This document shows positions 13,687 through 24,866 of a stretch of 64,000 bases of DNA, piece after piece; position 1 is the first letter of the stretch; each line of letters begins with the position of its first letter. A model generated the notes under the pieces. The model saw only the letters and a program-made list of their open reading frames with translations. It searched no databases and was not told the DNA's origin. The stretch is from Aphelenchoides besseyi (taxonomy: Eukaryota; Nematoda; Chromadorea; Rhabditida; Aphelenchoididae), in the NCBI GenBank assembly GCA_024699855.1, contig JAMPIQ010000003.1:1364001-1428000 (forward strand), read 5' to 3'. The translations under genes were made by a program, and so were the position numbers.

Positions 13687-14365
13687 TCAGATGTTCTTGG
13701 CGACGTATTGAACGGACCGTTGACCCGATTGAATCAACTGTGGAATGAATGGGAAGACGGATTGCAAGTTCTTTTTGGTCATCACGTCTTGTTTGCCGAA
13801 GAGAGCGGCAGCTTCATTGACTGCGGCAACAGCCTCTTTCGACGCAGTTCGCAAAAATCGAATGGCGTCAGAGCTCAACTTTTTGCGACCTTGTGAAGCC
13901 AAATCACGGCCAACTTTGTAGACTTCGGTGCCGAGGAACAAAACCTAAAACTCACAATGAAACGAATCGAGATGCGCTTCTTACATTTGGCGCCTTCTGA
14001 TTGAGTTCCTTGATGAATTCGGCACGAGTTGTTGGCTGCTGAGTCATTCGTTCGGCCATCGAGCGTAATCCCAAGAGATCTTTCGGCGTCACGCGAGACA
14101 GTTGTTGTTGAATATTGTGGGGGACTGATTCTAAAGCAGAATACCTTTAGCATCAAAATCAAAGCTCTTACGTTGAACTGCCGGAGTCAATTTGGCCAAA
14201 ATCGGTTGATTGTGGTTGCCGCTAAGCAGTCCGAGGGGGTCATACCTAAACAGTATGATTAATAAACAGCACTTAAGAGACTCAGCAGAGCTTTCCCCTC
14301 ACATACCATTCGCTCGCTCGAACACATCCGACGACCAACAAAACCGCAAAGATTTGGCTTTTCAT
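13687..14365 (-). CDS. Secreted fatty-acid/retinol-binding-like protein (FAR family)
   Basis: ATG 14365, signal peptide MKSQIFAVLLVVGCVRA, stop TGA 13687-13689, three introns. The mature protein is alpha-helical: YDPLGLLSGNHNQPILAKL, then VPHNIQQQLSRVTPKDLLGL, MTQQPTTRAEFIKELNQKAP and LFLGTEVYKVGRDLASQG, ending VQYVAKNI. The spacing (VP..I...L...TP.DL near the start, a FI.EL..KAP motif, then paired long helices) follows nematode FAR proteins, which bind fatty acids and retinol extracellularly. The assignment rests on pattern, not search. A TATA-like CTTTTTATT (14410-14418, minus orientation) lies about 45 bp upstream of the ATG. Confidence 0.6.
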
Positions 14366-14409
14366 TGTCTTTAACCTCAACGAAGTGATTCTAACCTCCG
14401 ATTGCGGTT

Positions 14410-14418
14410 CTTTTTATT
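14410..14418 (-). promoter_or_regulatory. TATA-like box of the FAR-like gene
   Basis: AATAAAAAG in minus orientation about 45 bp before the ATG at 14365, a suitable distance for a short leader. Confidence 0.4.
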
Positions 14419-14570
14419 CCGTTCATTCCATGGGCGTGGTGTTCCACTGCTTTGCACAATCCGCCAACGTTTGGCACCTGCGAATCGGTCGAGTTTGTTC
14501 AACTGTTTCCCTTCAACCGCTTAACACTTCGTGTGGTTTCGCCGACTTCATAGTTCAGAATTAAAGTTTA

Positions 14571-15446
14571 TTAACAAAAACGAAAAACAATCCCTGACGT
14601 TGTTTGGCCGCTTTTCCCACCGAACGTGAATCTCTGTTTGGATGGCAGTTCGCAGTGAAATCGAAGTCGAGTGTCGCAAAGAAACTGCGACTTTAACTCA
14701 TCTCTAAACCCAACAATCACAATCAAAATTCAAATTCTCGACTTACACTGTGAAATTGCAGGAGATCAAAACGAAGAACCGATCCACAGAATCGTTTTGC
14801 TGATCGAAGAGCTCTACGATTGTGCGTCGATAAGCTTCGATCTTCGACTCCCGACTCAACGACATTGCATCCCAAGTTCCTTTGTCCAAAACGCAGTCAA
14901 ATCGACCACAAAGTTCAACGGGCGTTTGATCAGCAGCCAAATCAGCGACCTAGAAGTTTAGAAAAGAAAAACGATCGAAAAATACCTGGTAATCGATTCC
15001 CAAGTCGGTGGACGATTCTCGAGCTAATTCGATCGCTTTCTCGGAATAATCAGCACCGCACAACGACGTGAATCCTCGCGAATGCTGAAACCTTTTAATT
15101 GAAAAGCACACCGCAACTCAGCTCACCAGTTTCTTTAAAATCGAACCCCCGGCACAACCCAAATCAATGATCCGCGAACTTTTGGGCAAATTTGTTGTTA
15201 GAAACTCGAGAATTCGATTCTCCGCAACTTTTCCAAACCTAAATACTTCCATCAATCTAATCTAAAACAGAAACCAACCATATGGTCTCTTCCGTGCCAC
15301 TTTCTTTAAAGTTTTTGAGCTCCGATTCGTAGCGCTGATCCCAACTGAAAGAATTGCGAACACCATTGACTGAACAGCGCTTACTATTCTTTTGTTCCCA
15401 AAACTGACTCCTCAACTTCTTCCTTGTCTTCTGCCTGTCGATTCAT
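14571..15446 (-). CDS. EEF1AKMT2/METTL10-type protein-lysine methyltransferase
   Basis: SAM-dependent seven-beta-strand methyltransferase; the family methylates a lysine of eEF1A in the cytosol. Manual splicing from ATG 15446 gives YWDQRYESELKNF, GTEETIWFGKVAENRI, motif I IIDLGCAGGSILKKL, SLCGADYSEKAIELAR, the catalytic-region FDCVLDKGTWDAMSLS, FVLISCNFTVDEL and FTFGGKSGQ before VFRFC and TAA 14571-14573. The order and the E-x-IWFG, D-KGT-DA, SCN-T-DEL and FGG-G motifs match METTL10. The stop codon overlaps AATAAA (TTAATAAAC). The ATG follows directly after GAATAGTTTCAG, which is also the acceptor of a possible 44-bp intron from the upstream DPH4 frame, so this may be the C-terminal half of a fusion. 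Confidence 0.85.
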
Positions 15447-15472
15447 CTGAAACTATTCGTTGACTCTTAGTT

Positions 15473-15912
15473 TTAAGACCAACAACCAACCTTAAGTTGC
15501 AAGGAGCAGGAATCACACTCGAAAAGCGCGTAATCGACGATTCGATTCAGTTCGTCGATGGAGATCTCAAACGTGGCACCGCATCGACAATCTTCAACGA
15601 TCTCCGTTTCGTTTCCTCGCAATTCGATTTGCCTGTCGACTCGAAACTGATTCTCACGAAGTCGTTGTTCTCGTAGCCAGAAGTCGTAGCTTTTCCGCAA
15701 CTTCTCGTCTCTGGAACAACTAATCAAGAAGTGAAACAAACGGCAACTTACCCTAAGGTTCGAAAAGCCGTTTGAAGCAAAACAAACTCCTCAATCGAAT
15801 TTCCAACTGTTTTGTCGGGATGCAACTGACGAAGTCGATGGTGATAAGCGGCTTTCAGTTGCTGAGCTGTGCAATCTTCTGCACTCTTCAGAAGATCATA
15901 GAAGGTGCGCAT
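15473..15912 (-). CDS. DPH4/DNAJC24-like J-domain and CSL zinc-finger protein
   Basis: DPH4 supports the first step of diphthamide formation on eEF2 through its iron-binding CSL zinc finger. ATG 15912 begins MRTFYDLLKSAEDCTAQQLK; a J-domain follows with RLRQLHPDKT (HPD motif). One intron precedes SYDFWLREQRLRENQF and the CSL finger CRCGATFEISIDEL...FECDSCSLQL (C-x-C...C-x2-C). Read through, the frame ends at TAA 15473-15475. If GTTGGT at 15490 is used as donor, a 44-bp intron (15447-15490) joins LQLK in phase 0 to the methyltransferase MNRQ. GTTGGT is used as a donor in the cathepsin B gene of this window. Confidence 0.85.
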
Positions 15913-16040
15913 TTCATTTGATCGTTAACATCGGGTATCAACTGCTGAATTGACAATTTTCATTTTGGCTTTCTGCTTCAAACGAAAGGTTTCCTTGGTG
16001 CCGATCGAGTTGATTTTTGTTTTCCGATGATTTTAATGCA

Positions 16041-18576
16041 ATGATTCCCATTGACTCCGTTTTTCGACATCTCTGCTGTCCGTACGTTTCGTCATGTCAA
16101 CGATCGTACTGTCGATATTCGCATCCTGGTGAGTGATCGACTTTCATTCAAGAAACTTTGCGCTTTTCAGTTCAATCAACAAAACCGGCCGTCGAAAAGA
16201 CCGTCGAAGTTGAGCAACGAATTCATCCATATCTACAAGAAGAAGCCGATTATAGTCATGAGTATCAGGCCTCGTACACCAAACGAGTCGTCAAAACGGC
16301 GACCGTCGAGTATCAGCAATTCCACGAAGCGTACGATCCGCAACTTGTGAAACCGAAACCACTAATTCGAAAGAAAAAATCGCCGGAATATTCGGCTTTG
16401 GAGGATAAACCGAAAGTACCGGTCGAATTGGGCAACGACGAGATTCTTTTGGGTCTTCCGGGAGCGGCGAAATCGAAGCCACGAATTCGACCGGGAGCCT
16501 CTAGATCATCGAGTTCTACACACAAACCCACGACTTCAAGTTATCAGATCGAGCAACCGAATCCACGAAAACGAGCCATCGATGAAGAGAAGGAGCTGCG
16601 AGAGATCGAGATTTTGGAGAAGAAAACTCGCTTGTTAAAGGAATACAAACAGTTGGCCGAAGAGATTGCTATATTAGAATGCAAACAAGTGAGTCGACCT
16701 ATTCCACTAATTTGATGAAACTTTCAGGCAAACGGCAAATCCATCGATGAGATTTTGGGCGAGAAACCAGTGAGTTTTCTTTTAAAATTTGTTTTTGAAT
16801 TGTTGTTTAAGGCTCCAAAATTGACGATGACCAGTTCGGCGACCGGAATTGAGATTCCGAAACGCAAACCCGTTGAACCGATCTACTTCACGAAAGCGAA
16901 GGCACCAATCATTGCACCGGCACGCAACACCGTGTTATCGGCAAAAGGAACGTACAGAGATGCAATGATTAATCGAATGGCTTCAACCTCACGACCACTA
17001 CCGTCCGCGCAGGCGAAGTCAACGGCCGCTGCTTCAGTCCCGAAAGATTTGCAAGTTAGACAAGCTCACGCAGCTCAAGTTCGTTCATTTTAACTTTTTC
17101 AACTAATCAGTCGCTCTGTGGTTTCAGAATCTTCAAATTTTGCCCGTGGACATGTATAATTCAAAGATTTCATTTCCGTACCGAACCAAATGTTTGCGCA
17201 AAATCTACGACGAGTTTCTATGCCATAATTTGAGTAGCAGCCTTGCACTGCAGATGTCACAGCAAGAAGAGAAGTCACTGTTAGATCGCTGTCAAACCCA
17301 AAGCGGCTACACTAGTGCATTGGCGGGAGTAGTTCGTGGAATTCGCAATAAACAGTTCACATTGCCAAAGAACGAAACCGAAAAAGCGATTTCGGTATCT
17401 GAAACGATGACACGAAAACGTGAAAACCGAGTCGATGAAAAAGTCTTCTATTCACATCTGCTTGAGAAGTATATTATGACCACCGAGCAGTTGCGGCTCA
17501 ACGGCTACCCGCTAGTTATTAAGGACACCGATGGCAAAAAGAAGGTCCAAATTGATGGCGAATATGCGAAGAAACTTTTCGTTGAGGATTCAGGTGATTT
17601 GACGAATTTGAACGAGACGAAATTCCTTCTTTCAGATCTTCGTCGTTTGTGTTGTCGTTGTGGTGACGAGTTTTCGTTGAAATCTTCAGGTGAATTTGTT
17701 TCACAAGCCGATTGTATTCATCACTGGAAGCGCCCATTTAAGAAACGAAGTAGGTGATCAGTTAACATTCAATTGCATTTTATTTTCAGTAAACAAACAA
17801 TTGGAAAGTAGGTACGCGTGTTGTGATGCGGATATGATTGTCAAGGGATGTGTTGTTGGTCCCTGTCATGTTCACGATCAAATGCGACGTTCTGTTCTGT
17901 CAAAATTTACTCGAACTCCACCAGCAACTGGTGAGAACGATCAACGATCTCGTAAAGTTTACGCGATGGACTGCGAGATGGTGAGTGAGCGGAAGAAATA
18001 AGCTGCTCATTCCGCTGTTTAGGTTTACACAACTTGGGGCATGTCAGTGGCACGCGTCTCATTGGTGGACATAAACGACGAGCTGGTCCTAGACCTTTTA
18101 ATTCGTCCCACGGAAAAGATTCTCGACTGTAACACCAAGTTCTCTGGACTAACCGAAGTGATGCTCATGAATGCGAAATGCAATTTGAATGAGGTATAGT
18201 GAATTCCAACGCTTAAAATCAAACTGATTCTTAGGCTTGGACAAAACTTTTTCAATACGTGAATGCGGAAACCATTCTCGTCGGACATTCGTTGGAAAGT
18301 GATTTGCGAGCGATGCGTTTGGTTCATCGAAACGTCGTGGACACTTCAATCGTTTTTCCACATCGTTTGGGACCACCGGCAAAACGTGCACTGCGCAATT
18401 TAGCTTCCGATTATCTGACGAAGATCATTCAGGAAGACGTTGAAGGACACGACTCCAAGGGTATCTTCAATACTTACATTAACTCTTAGTCGTTTGTTTC
18501 AGAGGACGCATCGGCATGTATGCAATTGATGTTGTACAAAGTTCGCACTGATCTCGGCATTCCAACCACAGCATGA
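16041..18576 (+). CDS. REXO1-type RNA exonuclease (DEDDh)
   Basis: 3'-5' exoribonuclease of the REXO1/Rex family, nuclear. ATG 16041 gives an N-terminal CCCH-like finger [17 protein letters not shown], as at the start of animal REXO1, then a long charged low-complexity region with basic patches ([18 protein letters not shown]) and a coiled coil ending [10 protein letters not shown]. The middle REXO1 region follows ([20 protein letters not shown]), then a CRCGDEF...[11 protein letters not shown] metal-binding stretch. The exonuclease domain has [13 protein letters not shown] (DE), [13 protein letters not shown] (D) and [15 protein letters not shown] (H, D). Stop TGA 18574-18576. Introns are about 35-60 bp. 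Confidence 0.9.
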
Positions 18577-18745
18577 AGTCTGGTGCTTAACTTCTATTTT
18601 GATCTTCCGCATTTCTGTCATTTTGCTTTAAATCTTGATGTTAATTTTGTTACTGGCCTTCCATATTCCGGTATTTTAAAATAAAGTTACTTCTTCCCAT
18701 GGGTTCTTACTTACCAGTTGTTGAAAGCTATGAGAATATCTCGAT

Positions 18746-20234
18746 ATGTTGGACTTCTTAACTCGGCTTTTTTCGATGACATCTCGTCTGCTGGGTTACG
18801 GCAAAACCGCGTGGTCTCATAAGAAAAAAATCATTTTCTTTGGTGGATTAGCAGCCTACGGCGTGAACTGGGGACTCGAATGGAATCGGTAGGATTGGAA
18901 ACCAAGTAGTTGAAGTTCTTCTGTTTCAGTGAACAGCAAATTCGATCGGAATACGCGCGAAGAGCTGAATCGATCGGGAGACAAAACGTTACAGCCGACT
19001 ATCAGCCGTTGAAGCTGCTCGTTTTTGTCGATCACTCCGATCCGGAGCGAATGAAGAACGTGAATTCGTTCAACAAAAACGTTCTTCCGCTACTGATTCT
19101 TGCCGGTTTGGATGTGCGCGTTGAATTGGCCCAAAACGTCGATGATCTTCATCGATTGAGTGCTGGAGCCGATGTTCGCAATTGTGCGGGCATCTGTATT
19201 GTTGGATCTAAACGATTTGCCGTTCCATCGGTACTCAACGGTCTTTTCGTTGGCAACGAAGCTCGAACAGCGTTGGCGATATTCGATCCAGGTATTCGGC
19301 CTCATTATTTCTGTTCATTTGTCTGTTTAGCTGATCGTGATCAGGTGGAAAAGTTATGCAAGAAATCGATGGACATCATTCACGGAGTGAGACAAAGACA
19401 AAACGTCTACTCAACCGAAATACAAGTAGCTGTTATCAACGGGACTTTTAAGTGTCGATTTGCAGTTCAAAGACGAAGAACCGGAAAGCGATTTCCGTTT
19501 GGCCGATTTGTCTTTCGGATGGTTCGATTACTTTCGAGAACGTCAAACAAAGTTTTGGATCTTCGGTTCGTTGGCTGATCGTATGGCATGCACTTGGTAT
19601 TTGGTTAAAGTAAGTTCACGTTTATGATTAGAAGCTTGTTGTTTTCAGCATTTCCCTCAACCGCTTCGTCTGCAAATCAACTCGACCGTCCACTGCACCG
19701 GCTGTCGTCGTTGTGTAACTGAAGCACCACAAGATCACGCCGAACAACGAGAATCATTACGCTGGTGGCAACGTTGGATTGGCAGACGAGAGCAACCAAG
19801 TGATCAACGTCGTCGAGAATACGCTAATCGATTGAATTCGCAGTGTGGACAGGAGTCAACAACCGAGTTGGAAGCCGTGGATCTGATGATCCGAAATTTG
19901 AATCAAGGAGTGAGTTTCAAGTCGCGGGAATTTACATCGTAGTTTGTAGTTATACGGTGGTTTGGAGCTTCAAAGCGTTCCAAGCATTGAATCACGTTGG
20001 TCGACAATTTGGCGCGTTTGGAGCGAATGGAACAAAATCGAAAGTCCAGAAAATTTCTTTGTCTCACAACCTTCGGCTCAGACTTTGGACATTCGAATTG
20101 ATACGGAGCAAATTCCCGTTGTTGTTCGCGAATCGATGAGTTGCAAACGTTTGCGGAAATCCAAAGACGAGCCAACACCCGCAATTTCAAGAATTCGATT
20201 TAAGGCAGGGCCAAAAACAATTCTGATTTATTAG
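18746..20234 (+). CDS. Acylglycerol-kinase-like (AGK) mitochondrial protein lacking GGDGT
   Basis: ATG 18746. The N-terminal hydrophobic segment IIFFGGLAAYGVNWGLEW resembles the AGK membrane anchor and is followed by EQQIRSEYARRAESIGRQ, as in AGK. The lipid-kinase N-domain is recognisable (LKLLVFVDHSDPERM, LPLLILAGLDVRVELAQNVD), but the diacylglycerol-kinase-type GGDGT loop expected next is CAGICIVGSKRFAVPSV. The C-domain has LSFGWFDYFRERQTKFWIFG and FPQPLRLQINSTVHCTGC, matching AGK. A 40-bp intron ending TTTGCAG joins VYSTEIQ to FKDEEPES. Human AGK is also a TIM22 translocase subunit independent of kinase activity, so a structural role is plausible. Stop TAG 20232-20234. Confidence 0.8.
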
Positions 20235-20943
20235 TTGCTTGTTATTGTTTGAGATGAACTTGTTATCGCTGGTTATAATACTATTAATATCAATCGTGTT
20301 CTATAAACTAAACAGTTAGATTGCTTGTATAACAGAAAGAAGAGTCACAAGCTTGTTTAGTGCGATTGAAATCACGTCAATTTCTGTACAGCAAATCGCG
20401 TGCTGAAAAGCTCTACGCATTTGGCCACTGCGTGGATGAGGAGACTTGCAGGACTGAACTTAAAAGTCGTCATGGAAATCATTGCCGACTGATAAACCTT
20501 GATCAAATTGCCATTAGTGAATGTGTCCCACATAAACGCTCGATGAATTGTTGAGCTCGTCTGAATTCGTTTTGTTTAGCACTTACAAACTGCGAACTAC
20601 CTTCCGTGAACAAACTTCGTTCAAAGTGACCCGAAATTCCCGAGTTATTGATGGACGAAATGATTGCAAACGAAGCTCAAATCTCCACATTGAACTACGC
20701 TGTTTTGATCGTCCCATCAGCAAACTGCATCCAAACACGAAGAACAATTCGACGAGCTTCTATTTCGAAACCAATTATAACAGGAATTGACGACCGACAG
20801 ATTTCAATTCAACAAAAACCTTTACTCTACATGATACAAATTTGTTTATATAATTCAATTTATTGTATTTCGACAAACAATCCTTATACTTTACATTTCA
20901 AAATACACTCTTTATATCAAATAACAACAACAAAAATTAACCG
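20235..20943. other. Intergenic, unassigned frames
   Basis: Convergent 3' flanks of the AGK-like gene (+) and the helical protein (-). Plus-strand frames at 20360-20956 overlap and look AT-driven toward the 3' end. The minus strand contains a short protein-like stretch (RRIVLRVWMQFADGTIK, near 20715-20760). No gene model could be built. Confidence 0.4.
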
Positions 20944-22991
20944 TCAAACTCGTTGACTTTGATCGATAGATTCCAACGACCAGTTCACTGCGATCGTCTG
21001 CTCCGACGCGTCCAAACGTTGAAACAGTTCGGTCAATCCGCTACAACAATTCGAAATAACATCCGATTTGGCCGAAGTGTGAGACAACTTGCGCGCCAAG
21101 TTCTCGGCATTGCACGCGGTTTGGCGAATAGCATTGATGATTTCCATTGATGCGTAACATTGACGAGTTCGAGTGTTAGTTCTAAACCACATATTACCTG
21201 CTAAGCTGCTAGCACTTCACTTACTGTTCCTCGATGTTTGTTGCGAACAACTCAGATAGAATTCGATATGTTTCGGTTGCAAAACAGTTCGCCAATGTCG
21301 AGCCGCTAGTGGATTCTTGTTCACGAACGGCAATCTCCATGAATGCCGCTGTGCCCAACAACATCAGAAGTTCATTTTTAATTGCAACTAAAAACACTGA
21401 ACAGTCGGAGAATACGATGAGTACTCACTCTCGAAGATCATCGGTGTTGTTCGCACTTTTTCAATTAAATCCAAGGGCCAATTGTGTGCCCGAATCATGT
21501 CCTCAATCACTGGAACAACACAACGCCAACTCTCTACGGCCATCTGCTGCTTGCAATTGGACATCAACAAATCCAGAAGCGTCAAACGCAAAATCGTTGG
21601 ATTGGAATCGGGAAAACAAATCACTTGGCGCATTTCTTTTAACATCTCACGAGCCAACTCAGCAGCAACAACCGACAATTCCAAGATGGCAGTAAAGAAG
21701 TCTTCGATCGGAGCACAATCATCATGATCTTTCGGCAAATAGACTTTGCGATACAAGCGACGACTTTCGACTTTCATGTAACGCACCAAAACCTCAGGAA
21801 GCTCTAATGCAAGATGCGGAATCACCGGGCCGAACCATTTGGCCAATGCGAACTTGTACGGCCAAAGCCACGAGTTCAATTCCTGTTCGATAAAAAGAAG
21901 CTCATCTTCCGGAATAACAACTTTGTCTCCTACAACACAACGATTAATCAGAACATTTTGCTGTTAACTCACGTTGCAACCGATTTCCGAGCTGACGGAA
22001 AACAATCGGAAACCCGGTACGTGACGGAAGCTCGTTGTTAAGATGCTTGTAGACAAGAAGCATAAACGCCAAAAGATCAGAAGGACGAATGAAAGTTTCT
22101 AAACCGAATTCAAGTTGGCCCAGAGATGATTGTCACTTACCGTCCTCGTTTTTTCCCCAGTTAATCAAATGAACTCGAGAGTCACAACCGGTGCCGAAGA
22201 AATGATTCAAAAGATTAAGAATGAGTTCGCAATTTGTTGGATTCAACGGCAACGCAAATAAAACGTCACGAATGAGATCGGCTGTCGAAACAATGGAACG
22301 TTGAGTTACTACCTTTTGCTCGTCTAAAACCATCGACTAAACGAAGCAAACTGACAACTTACCAATAACTTTGACAATCGAACGTGTCAACTGACGAATC
22401 AAAACACAAACGTTCTTTTGCTCGTTGACGTTTTCTTTCATCAACGCTTGATTAAGATGAACTTTAAGAACGAAGGTGCAGATGTTCATTTTGATGTCCT
22501 CCGAGTCGACGGGAATCTTCATTTCGAAACATGGACGAATACGCTCAAAAACTTTGTTGAAGTTTTGGATCAAATCAAAGTTCACGGAAAGCAGTTTGAA
22601 GATCTCGAAGATCGTCCGACGCGAACCCAAGAAGATTAACGAACGAATTGACTGAGCAATCAAATCAGTTTCCTCGTCGCTCAACTTTTTCTGTTGCAGA
22701 ATTTTCATTATCATCGCTATCGAATCGTTGAACAGCTCAAGAGGACGACTGGTTCATTGACTTCAACTTCAAACTCACCTTCTTGTGCGTGTTCAATCGA
22801 TTGCTTTCCTCTACGGCACTGAAGTCCGTTTCACCGATCAATCTAAAAACCAAATTAAATCCAACAGAAAAAGTTGCAAACCTTTCAGTCGTCTTGTTTC
22901 CGAACTTCTCATTCAACTCCACGGTCATCGCCGCCAACTTCTCCATCTGCGTGTTTCGCTCATCCGCGGACGACGACGGTTCCTCGGCCAT
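20944..22991 (-). CDS. Conserved-looking all-helical protein, function not recognised
   Basis: ATG 22991 directly follows TTTCAGCG, consistent with trans-splicing or a 5'UTR intron. The N-terminus is MAEEPSSSADERNTQMEKLA. About seven exons encode leucine-rich helical segments: MKILQQKKLSDEETDLIAQS, IRSLIFLGSRRTIFEIFKLL, ADLIRDVLFALPLNPTNCEL, FIRPSDLLAFMLLVYKHLNN, SWLWPYKFALAKWFGPVIPH and REMLKEMRQVICFPDSNPTI. Stop TGA at 20944-20946. The pattern of repeated 30-40-residue amphipathic helices suggests a HEAT/ARM-like scaffold. There is no signal peptide or membrane span. I do not recognise the family and assign no function. Confidence 0.75.
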
Positions 22992-23291
22992 CGCTGAAAC
23001 CGAAGATTTGCAAATGAAAAGCAGCAAAATGTGAGCTCAGTCATCATTCACTCCATAGGGTCATTTCTTCTTTTTGTTGTAGTTGCTGATCAAACGACCA
23101 TATTGAAGACTTTTGGCGGATAGTTTCGATTCGCATCAGAAGTTTCCGTCGATTTTTGAGTGTTCATCGAACATTTGACTGCCGATTGCTTTCGCCTTTC
23201 CAACCACACACACGGACGAGCTTTTTGTTTCTCGTGAGACCGCTTATCACACGTCTCTTGCTGCTGCAAAAGATCTTCTTCGTTTCAGAAA
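22992..23291. promoter_or_regulatory. Divergent promoter region (helical protein / DBT)
   Basis: 300 bp between divergent starts. The DBT start is preceded by TTCTTCGTTTCAG (about 23276-23288), a likely spliced-leader acceptor. No TATA box seen. Confidence 0.4.
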
Positions 23292-24866
23292 ATGCTCAAA
23301 CTTGTTCGCTGCCCAAATCGTCTGATTGCCAGGAGATTAATTCATTTTACAGGTACGTTTGCTGTACACCTTCAGTTTCAACTGTTCTTTCAGGTGTTCT
23401 CGACAAACTTGTCCAATTCAAACTATCGGACATCGGCGAGGGAATCGCCGAGGTTCAGGTGAAAGATTGGTGAGTTTTCGTCTTTTGATTTTGTTTTTTT
23501 ATTCGAGTTTTTAGGCACATCAAAGTTGGCGACAAAGTCAACGAATTCGATAATGTTTGCGAAGTGCAAAGCGACAAGGCGGCTGTCACGATCACCAGTC
23601 GATACGAGGGAGTGATTAAGAAGCTGCAAGTGACCGTTCAATTCCCCTCAACGACGTTGTTTTCAGTTACTACAAGGTCGACGACGTGGCACGAGTTGGG
23701 ACGCCGTTAATTGACATCGAAGTGGCCGATGATGCAGTGGAAGATAGCGATCCGGACGAAGGTTAATAATCAATTTGTTTCTTTCATTTTTTGTTCTTTC
23801 AGACACGACTCTTGAGGGAGTACAAAAACGGCCGGAAACTCGGGAGGAATTGGCAAAAGAAGAAACTCAAAAAGAAATTTCCGTTCAAGTGGAATCGGCA
23901 AATGGATCGAAGTTTTTGGCAACTCCCGCGGTTCGTCGTCTGATCAAAGAGCACAACATTGAGATTAGCGATGTCAATGGCACGGGAAAAGATGGTCGGG
24001 TACTCAAAGAAGACATTCTGAAGTTTTTGGAGCAGCCGAAGGGAACACTCGTGGAATCAGAATTCAAAGTTGGTTTCTATTTTTCTACTTTTTTACATTG
24101 TCTTTTTAGCCAAAACTCATCGAAGACAAAGTAGTCCCGATTCGAGGATACACTCGCGCTATGATCCGCTCCATGTCTGAAGCGTTGCGAATTCCGCATT
24201 TTGGATATAATGACGAGTTCACGATGGACGAGTTGATTCGACTTCGCGATCATTTGCGTGTCGAAGCCAAACGTCGACATCTCAAACTCACCTATTTGCC
24301 ATTGATCATCAAAGCGACTTCGATGGCGCTGAGCGAGTTCCCGCAGCTGAATGCCGTCGCCGATCAGAAGCACGAGAACTTGATCTACAAAGCCAACCAC
24401 AACATCTGCTTGGCCATGGACACTCCCGATGGATTGGTTGTACCGAATGTGAAGTTCTGCGAACAGAAAAATGTTTGGGAGATTGCGGCCGATTTGAATC
24501 GTCTACAGGAAGCGGGAGCCAAAGGGCAGATACCGCGCGACGATCTTCTGAACGGAACATTCACTCTGTCGAATATCGGAATTGTAGGTCTCGATCTCAA
24601 TCTAAATTTCATTGCAAATTCTTCAGATTGGTGGAACCTATGCATCGCCGGTCATTTTTCCGCCTCAAGTTGCCATCGGGGCTTTGGGGCGAATTCGGAA
24701 GCTGCCTCGTTACGATGAACGCGACAACGTGGTTCCCACTCGCATCATGAACATCTCATGGGCTGCGGATCATCGATTCGTCGATGGAGCAACCATGGCG
24801 CGCTTCAGTAATCGACTAAAAGATTTCATCGAGAATCCCGCCTCATTGATTGCCTCCATGCGTTGA
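23292..24866 (+). CDS. dbt-1: Branched-chain alpha-keto acid dehydrogenase E2 (DBT)
   Basis: Dihydrolipoamide branched-chain transacylase of the mitochondrial BCKDH complex (valine, leucine and isoleucine catabolism). ATG 23292 gives a basic presequence [19 protein letters not shown]. The lipoyl domain has [18 protein letters not shown] and the lipoylated lysine in [15 protein letters not shown]. The E1/E3-binding domain has [19 protein letters not shown] and [14 protein letters not shown]. The acyltransferase core has [20 protein letters not shown], a NAVAD region, [18 protein letters not shown] and the active-site [17 protein letters not shown] (HxxxDG). Stop TGA 24864-24866. The intron at 23626-23666 keeps frame only with a GC-AG boundary, giving KKLYYKVDD as in other DBTs. 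Confidence 0.95.
23626..23666 (+). other. GC-AG intron in DBT
   Basis: Donor AAGCT|GCAAGTGACC, acceptor GTTTTCAG|TTACTAC, 41 bp. Both GT donors nearby leave the TTACTACAAG exon start out of frame, whereas the GC donor yields KKLYYKVDD, the conserved lipoyl-domain sequence. GCAAGT is the consensus of GC-AG introns. Confidence 0.7.

Noticed and set aside
19424..19463. Frameshift in the AGK-like gene after VYSTEIQ
   Set aside because: A 40-bp GT-AG intron ending TTTGCAG restores frame and matches the AGK sequence order.
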